Shown here one piece after another: positions 60,884 through 64,000 of a stretch of DNA of 64,000 nucleotides. Numbering within the stretch: the stretch's first letter is position 1; each line of letters starts with the position of its first letter. Both the position numbers and the translations under genes were made by a program. The stretch lies in contig NZ_BSOB01000005.1 in assembly GCF_030160295.1 (NCBI RefSeq), positions 124,001 to 188,000 of the forward strand. The letters are read 5' to 3'. The DNA comes from Dyella acidisoli (GTDB lineage: Bacteria; Pseudomonadota; Gammaproteobacteria; Xanthomonadales; Rhodanobacteraceae). Below the pieces are notes generated by a model. The model was not told the DNA's origin and did no database searches. It was given only the letters and a program-made list of their open reading frames with translations.

Positions 60884-61633
60884 ATGGCACACGCGGGAGA
60901 TGATCGATTAGAGGCATTGTGGCTTCACGCCAGTCATAGCAATCAGGCAGAAACGGCCTTTTTGCGCGAGTTGAGCGATCAGCGGGTAACGGCAATCCTA
61001 CGGCAACCCCCGGGAGCTGGTGAGGCCGCTCCAGAACGTAACCTTGTGCAATGGCACCGTGAGACCGATGGCACTACGTTTGTTCCTGTCTTCACCCGCG
61101 CAACCCACCTGCCCTTCGCGCTGCCGTCACCGGCTCAGGGCGTGCAGGTTCTCATGCGCGTGCTGTTGGCAGCGGGCGGTGACCAAACGTACATCGTTAA
61201 TCCACTATCAGAGGCGCCCTTCGAACTGCGGGCAACGCAGCGCGTGTTGCTGCGTCGTTTTATCGCGGAATCGCATCACGACGCTGAATGGCCTTCCCGT
61301 CGCGCGCCTTGGATCTTTCGGCTACCCGACGATGCGCTTTATCCGGTGGCGGTCAAATTAGTGGAGTGGTTCAACGCTACGGGCCGTGTTGATCAAGCAT
61401 TCCTTTATGAACTCACGCGAGGCAAGGAACGTCGGACTGAGATCGTGTTGGGGTTGAATGAGCCTACGGATAGAAGGCTTGCAGACACGCTGAAAACGAT
61501 AGCGACTCAAGCCGGACTCGATACAGCATCCTTTATCGTTCGCTTTCTGCCAGACGAACCATCGCACCGGGAAGGCTTGGCACAAGCCGGTATGACACCG
61601 TTTTATCAACGACCGGGGACATCACGCCACTAA
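60884..61633 (+). CDS. SseB-family protein
   Basis: 249 residues. The N-terminal half follows the SseB N-terminal pattern (ETAFLRELSDQRVTAILRQP, TTFVPVFTRATHLPFALPSP, then YIVNPLSEAPFEL), and the C-terminal half resembles the SseB C-terminal domain (VEWFNATGRVDQAFLYEL, IVLGLNEPTD, FIVRFLPDEP). E. coli SseB is linked to serine sensitivity and the family has no agreed biochemical role. It is the second gene of a pair with the unknown protein upstream. Confidence 0.68.
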   Translation: MAHAGDDRLEALWLHASHSNQAETAFLRELSDQRVTAILRQPPGAGEAAPERNLVQWHRETDGTTFVPVFTRATHLPFALPSPAQGVQVLMRVLLAAGGDQTYIVNPLSEAPFELRATQRVLLRRFIAESHHDAEWPSRRAPWIFRLPDDALYPVAVKLVEWFNATGRVDQAFLYELTRGKERRTEIVLGLNEPTDRRLADTLKTIATQAGLDTASFIVRFLPDEPSHREGLAQAGMTPFYQRPGTSRH

Positions 61634-61706
61634 GGTGGTCGCCTGCCCTAGTGTGACCATAGTTTATGGGGATCACGGATTAATGGACGTGGCGTTATCT
61701 CCTCAC

Positions 61707-61734
61707 GCCCTCCCCTGCTGTCGCAGAGGAGGGC
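61707..61734 (-). terminator. candidate terminator hairpin, containing a - strand KOPS
   Basis: Arms GCCCTCC (61707-61713) and GGAGGGC (61728-61734), with extra pairing inside, lie 23 nt after the autotransporter stop. No T-run follows, so it may be a weak or Rho-assisted terminator. CCCTCCCC at 61708-61715 is GGGGAGGG on the - strand, a KOPS match right of dif and pointing toward it. Confidence 0.45.
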
Positions 61735-61756
61735 ACAGCATCGCGAGCATTCAGGC

Positions 61757-64000
61757 TTACCAATTAATACGAATGCCCGCCTTGCCGCCATAACCATTGG
61801 CATGATTGCTGACGCCGACGTCATAGCCGACGTTGGCATAGACGAACACGTTGCGAGCCAGTTGCGCACTGAGGCCACCGCGCAGTCCAACCCACGAACC
61901 TTCGAGGTTGGAATGGAAGCTCACCGGCGCGGTGGGCGTAGAGAACGAAACGCGCGGATTGGCCATGAACTCGCGCCACAGGTCTACGCGCAACCAGGTG
62001 CTCATCAGCGTGGGTTGCGTGGCGTCGTTGCCAAGCTTCCAGTTCTTCTTCGCCTCGGCGCCGACGCGACCGGCGAGCGAGTTGGCGTTGTTGAAATACA
62101 CGCTGGACGCCGTATCGGAAGCATCATTGAAGGAGGCAGTTTGATAGACCAACTGCGCTTGCGGCACGAACACCCAGCCGGCGCGCAGCGGTATCGGATA
62201 GCCACCCTCCAGTGATGCAGCGACACCACGACCGTCGGTTTTCAGCGGAGCCATGCGCGCGGAGCTGGCCTTGACGTTGTAACCGGTGCCCTGCACGACA
62301 GCGTCCGTGTACCAGCCGGACGCACCGAAGTGCGTCCAGTAGCCACCCAGCGTGTAATTCTGTAGCTGATCGTGGCCGGCCGTAATGCCGTCAAAGTGCT
62401 TCACGTCACCAGCAATCTGACCAAGCGCAATGTAGACGCCAGCGACATCGCGGCTGCCATCGTCGTGCTGACCACGATAAAGATCGACGCCGGCCTGCAA
62501 GGCGAACATGTCATCGGTGTAGCTCGGTCCCTTGTCACCATAAATACCGAGCGAACCGCCGTCACGCGAACCGTGCTGAGCGATGACGCGCGCCCAGCTG
62601 CTGTCGCTCTTAGCACCCGCGGCCTGCAGCACGTCCTCGCCAACGCGCTCCTGCAAACTGTCCATCAGGTCCAACCCATAGGACAACGCCATCGAAGGCA
62701 CGGCGGTGTAAAGCGAGACTTCCTGGCGATAGAGCGGAATGGTTTTCTGCGTTGCGGTGTTGCCCGCGCTGGAAGACGACGAAGGCGTGGGCGTGGGTGT
62801 AGGAGTGGGAGTCGGCACTGGCGTAGGTGATGGGACCGGAGTGGGCGTTGGCGCTGGTGTGGGAGTCGGTGCCGGAGACGGTGTTGGAGTGGGACTCGGT
62901 GCAGGCGTTGGTGAAGGCGCACATGCCGCAGCACCTGGCACCAGCGAACAATCGAGCTGCGAACGCAAGTACCAGCTCTGCGCACTGCTGCTATCCGTGC
63001 TACCACGATAAAGCGAATACTCGTAAGGACCGGCCGCCACTGCACTGGCCAAGCTGAAAGCACCGGCGGACGTCGTACCACCGTTGATCGCTTGCACCAC
63101 TTCGATACCGTTGGCTGTGGTCAGTGCACCCGAGCCACCCGCGTTAGTAATGCGCAATGCGGTGCTGCCGGTAGCCGTGCCGCCGTTGATCACCAAAAGA
63201 TCCGACGGTGAACCATCGCCGCCGAGATAGGTGTTGAGCGCAACGACACTGCCGCTACCGCCCACGTAGTTGGTGGTCACGAGCTTGTTGCCTGTGCCAG
63301 TGCCACCTACTTGCACCAGGCCGTTGTTGTTCAACGTGTCGTTGATGGTGAAACTGCCTTTGGCAGTGCTGCCCTGCGCCGACAACGCATCAGCCACGGC
63401 GATCGTGCCGTTGTTGGTCACAGTGCCGCTTACGCTGCCATAGCCGCCCAACGTCGTGCCCGACGCTACCGTGGTGCTACCGCCACCGCTCAACGCTGCG
63501 CTGGCATGACTGTCGTCGCCCACCACGAGCGTACCTGCACTTACGTTGGTATCACCGGTATAGGTGTTGTCGGCATTGAGAATGGTAGTACCGCCGCCGA
63601 GCTGGTTCACGCCGCCCGTACCAGAGATGGTGTTGGCGAAGGTATAGGTATCCGAGCGATCGAAGGCGAGTGTGCCGTTGTCGGTGACGTTGCCAGTGAT
63701 GGAACCGCTGGTGCCATCATTGCCGAGCTGCAACGTTCCAGCAGTGATCGTGGTGCCGCCTGTGTAAGTGTTGTCGTTCGTCAACACCGTGGTGCCGCTA
63801 CCGAGCTGGTTGACTGCACCGCTGCCGGAAATCACGCCGCCAAAGCTGTGGACATCGGAACGATTGAAAGCGAGTGTTCCGTTGTCGGCGACATTGCCAG
63901 TGATGGAACCGCTAGTGCCACCATTACCAAGCTGCACTGTGCCAGCCGTGATCGTGGTGCCGCCCGTGTAAGTGTTGTCACTCGTCAGCACCGTGGTGCC
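61757..64000 (-). CDS. autotransporter (type Va), 3' part; gene continues beyond the window
   Basis: At least 747 codons are present; the start lies past 64000. The passenger end consists of repeats of about 70 residues (DNTYTGGTTITAGTLQLGN, GSITGNVTDNGTLAFDRSDT, the PATR type) that build a beta-helix. A Pro-rich linker (PTPAPSPTPTPSPAP and so on) follows. The last 280 residues are an autotransporter beta-barrel ending in GGKAGIRINW, a typical outer-membrane C-terminus with a terminal aromatic residue. It should be displayed on or released from the cell surface, perhaps as an adhesin. The repeats are highly similar in DNA, so copy number may vary. Confidence 0.92.
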   Translation of the reverse strand, partial: GTTVLTSDNTYTGGTTITAGTVQLGNGGTSGSITGNVADNGTLAFNRSDVHSFGGVISGSGAVNQLGSGTTVLTNDNTYTGGTTITAGTLQLGNDGTSGSITGNVTDNGTLAFDRSDTYTFANTISGTGGVNQLGGGTTILNADNTYTGDTNVSAGTLVVGDDSHASAALSGGGSTTVASGTTLGGYGSVSGTVTNNGTIAVADALSAQGSTAKGSFTINDTLNNNGLVQVGGTGTGNKLVTTNYVGGSGSVVALNTYLGGDGSPSDLLVINGGTATGSTALRITNAGGSGALTTANGIEVVQAINGGTTSAGAFSLASAVAAGPYEYSLYRGSTDSSSAQSWYLRSQLDCSLVPGAAACAPSPTPAPSPTPTPSPAPTPTPAPTPTPVPSPTPVPTPTPTPTPTPSSSSSAGNTATQKTIPLYRQEVSLYTAVPSMALSYGLDLMDSLQERVGEDVLQAAGAKSDSSWARVIAQHGSRDGGSLGIYGDKGPSYTDDMFALQAGVDLYRGQHDDGSRDVAGVYIALGQIAGDVKHFDGITAGHDQLQNYTLGGYWTHFGASGWYTDAVVQGTGYNVKASSARMAPLKTDGRGVAASLEGGYPIPLRAGWVFVPQAQLVYQTASFNDASDTASSVYFNNANSLAGRVGAEAKKNWKLGNDATQPTLMSTWLRVDLWREFMANPRVSFSTPTAPVSFHSNLEGSWVGLRGGLSAQLARNVFVYANVGYDVGVSNHANGYGGKAGIRINW

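Overview
The window looks like chromosomal DNA of a gammaproteobacterium, most likely a member of the Rhodanobacteraceae/Xanthomonadaceae (Dyella, Luteibacter, Rhodanobacter type). This is inferred from recognised gene families, coding style and a DUF3653/XafT-like phage gene; no rRNA or tRNA gene is present to confirm it. The strongest positional landmark is a 28-bp site at 43229-43256 that matches the E. coli dif site at 25 of 28 positions. Nine GGGNAGGG (KOPS-type) octamers were found to its left, all on the + strand. Three were found to its right, all on the - strand. I therefore read the window as the replication-terminus (dif) region.

Left arm (1-28 kb): an SGNH hydrolase, a secreted TPR protein, a methyltransferase/flavin-reductase-like pair, and a large secreted RHS locus (6559-13795). 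In the RHS locus the core is split into two separately exported proteins. The second carries a LAS/M15-type peptidase tip and is followed by a possible periplasmic immunity protein. An IS21 remnant, a GH5 cellulase, an ABC ATPase plus ABC-permease/M1-peptidase fusion, and a double-glycine peptide export locus follow. The export locus comprises a membrane fusion protein, a C39 peptidase-ABC exporter, two small GG-leader peptides and a DUF3267 zincin. A second exporter lies opposite it, collapsed by deletion into one chimeric ORF.

Middle (28-38 kb): a TetR regulator divergent from a tripartite efflux operon (outer-membrane factor, EmrA-type, EmrB-type), then a pqi operon in which PqiA is split into two proteins (pqiA1-pqiA2-pqiB-pqiC), and a proline-rich one-TM protein. 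An intergenic repeat family, most copies of which carry a KOPS octamer, punctuates the left arm.

Terminus and right arm (38-64 kb): a defence and mobility island. It holds a SIR2-STAND-TPR protein with a C-terminal cold-shock-like domain, a HEPN protein, a XafT-like filamentous-phage gene beside dif, two KfrA-like coiled-coil proteins plus a fragment of a third, a tyrosine recombinase, a complete type II CBASS operon (CapV phospholipase, DncV-like CD-NTase, Cap2 E1-E2, Cap3 JAB protease), a DUF2971 protein and an HNH protein. Beyond the island lie an XRE regulator, an unknown protein with an SseB-like partner, and the 3' part of an autotransporter that runs off the window.
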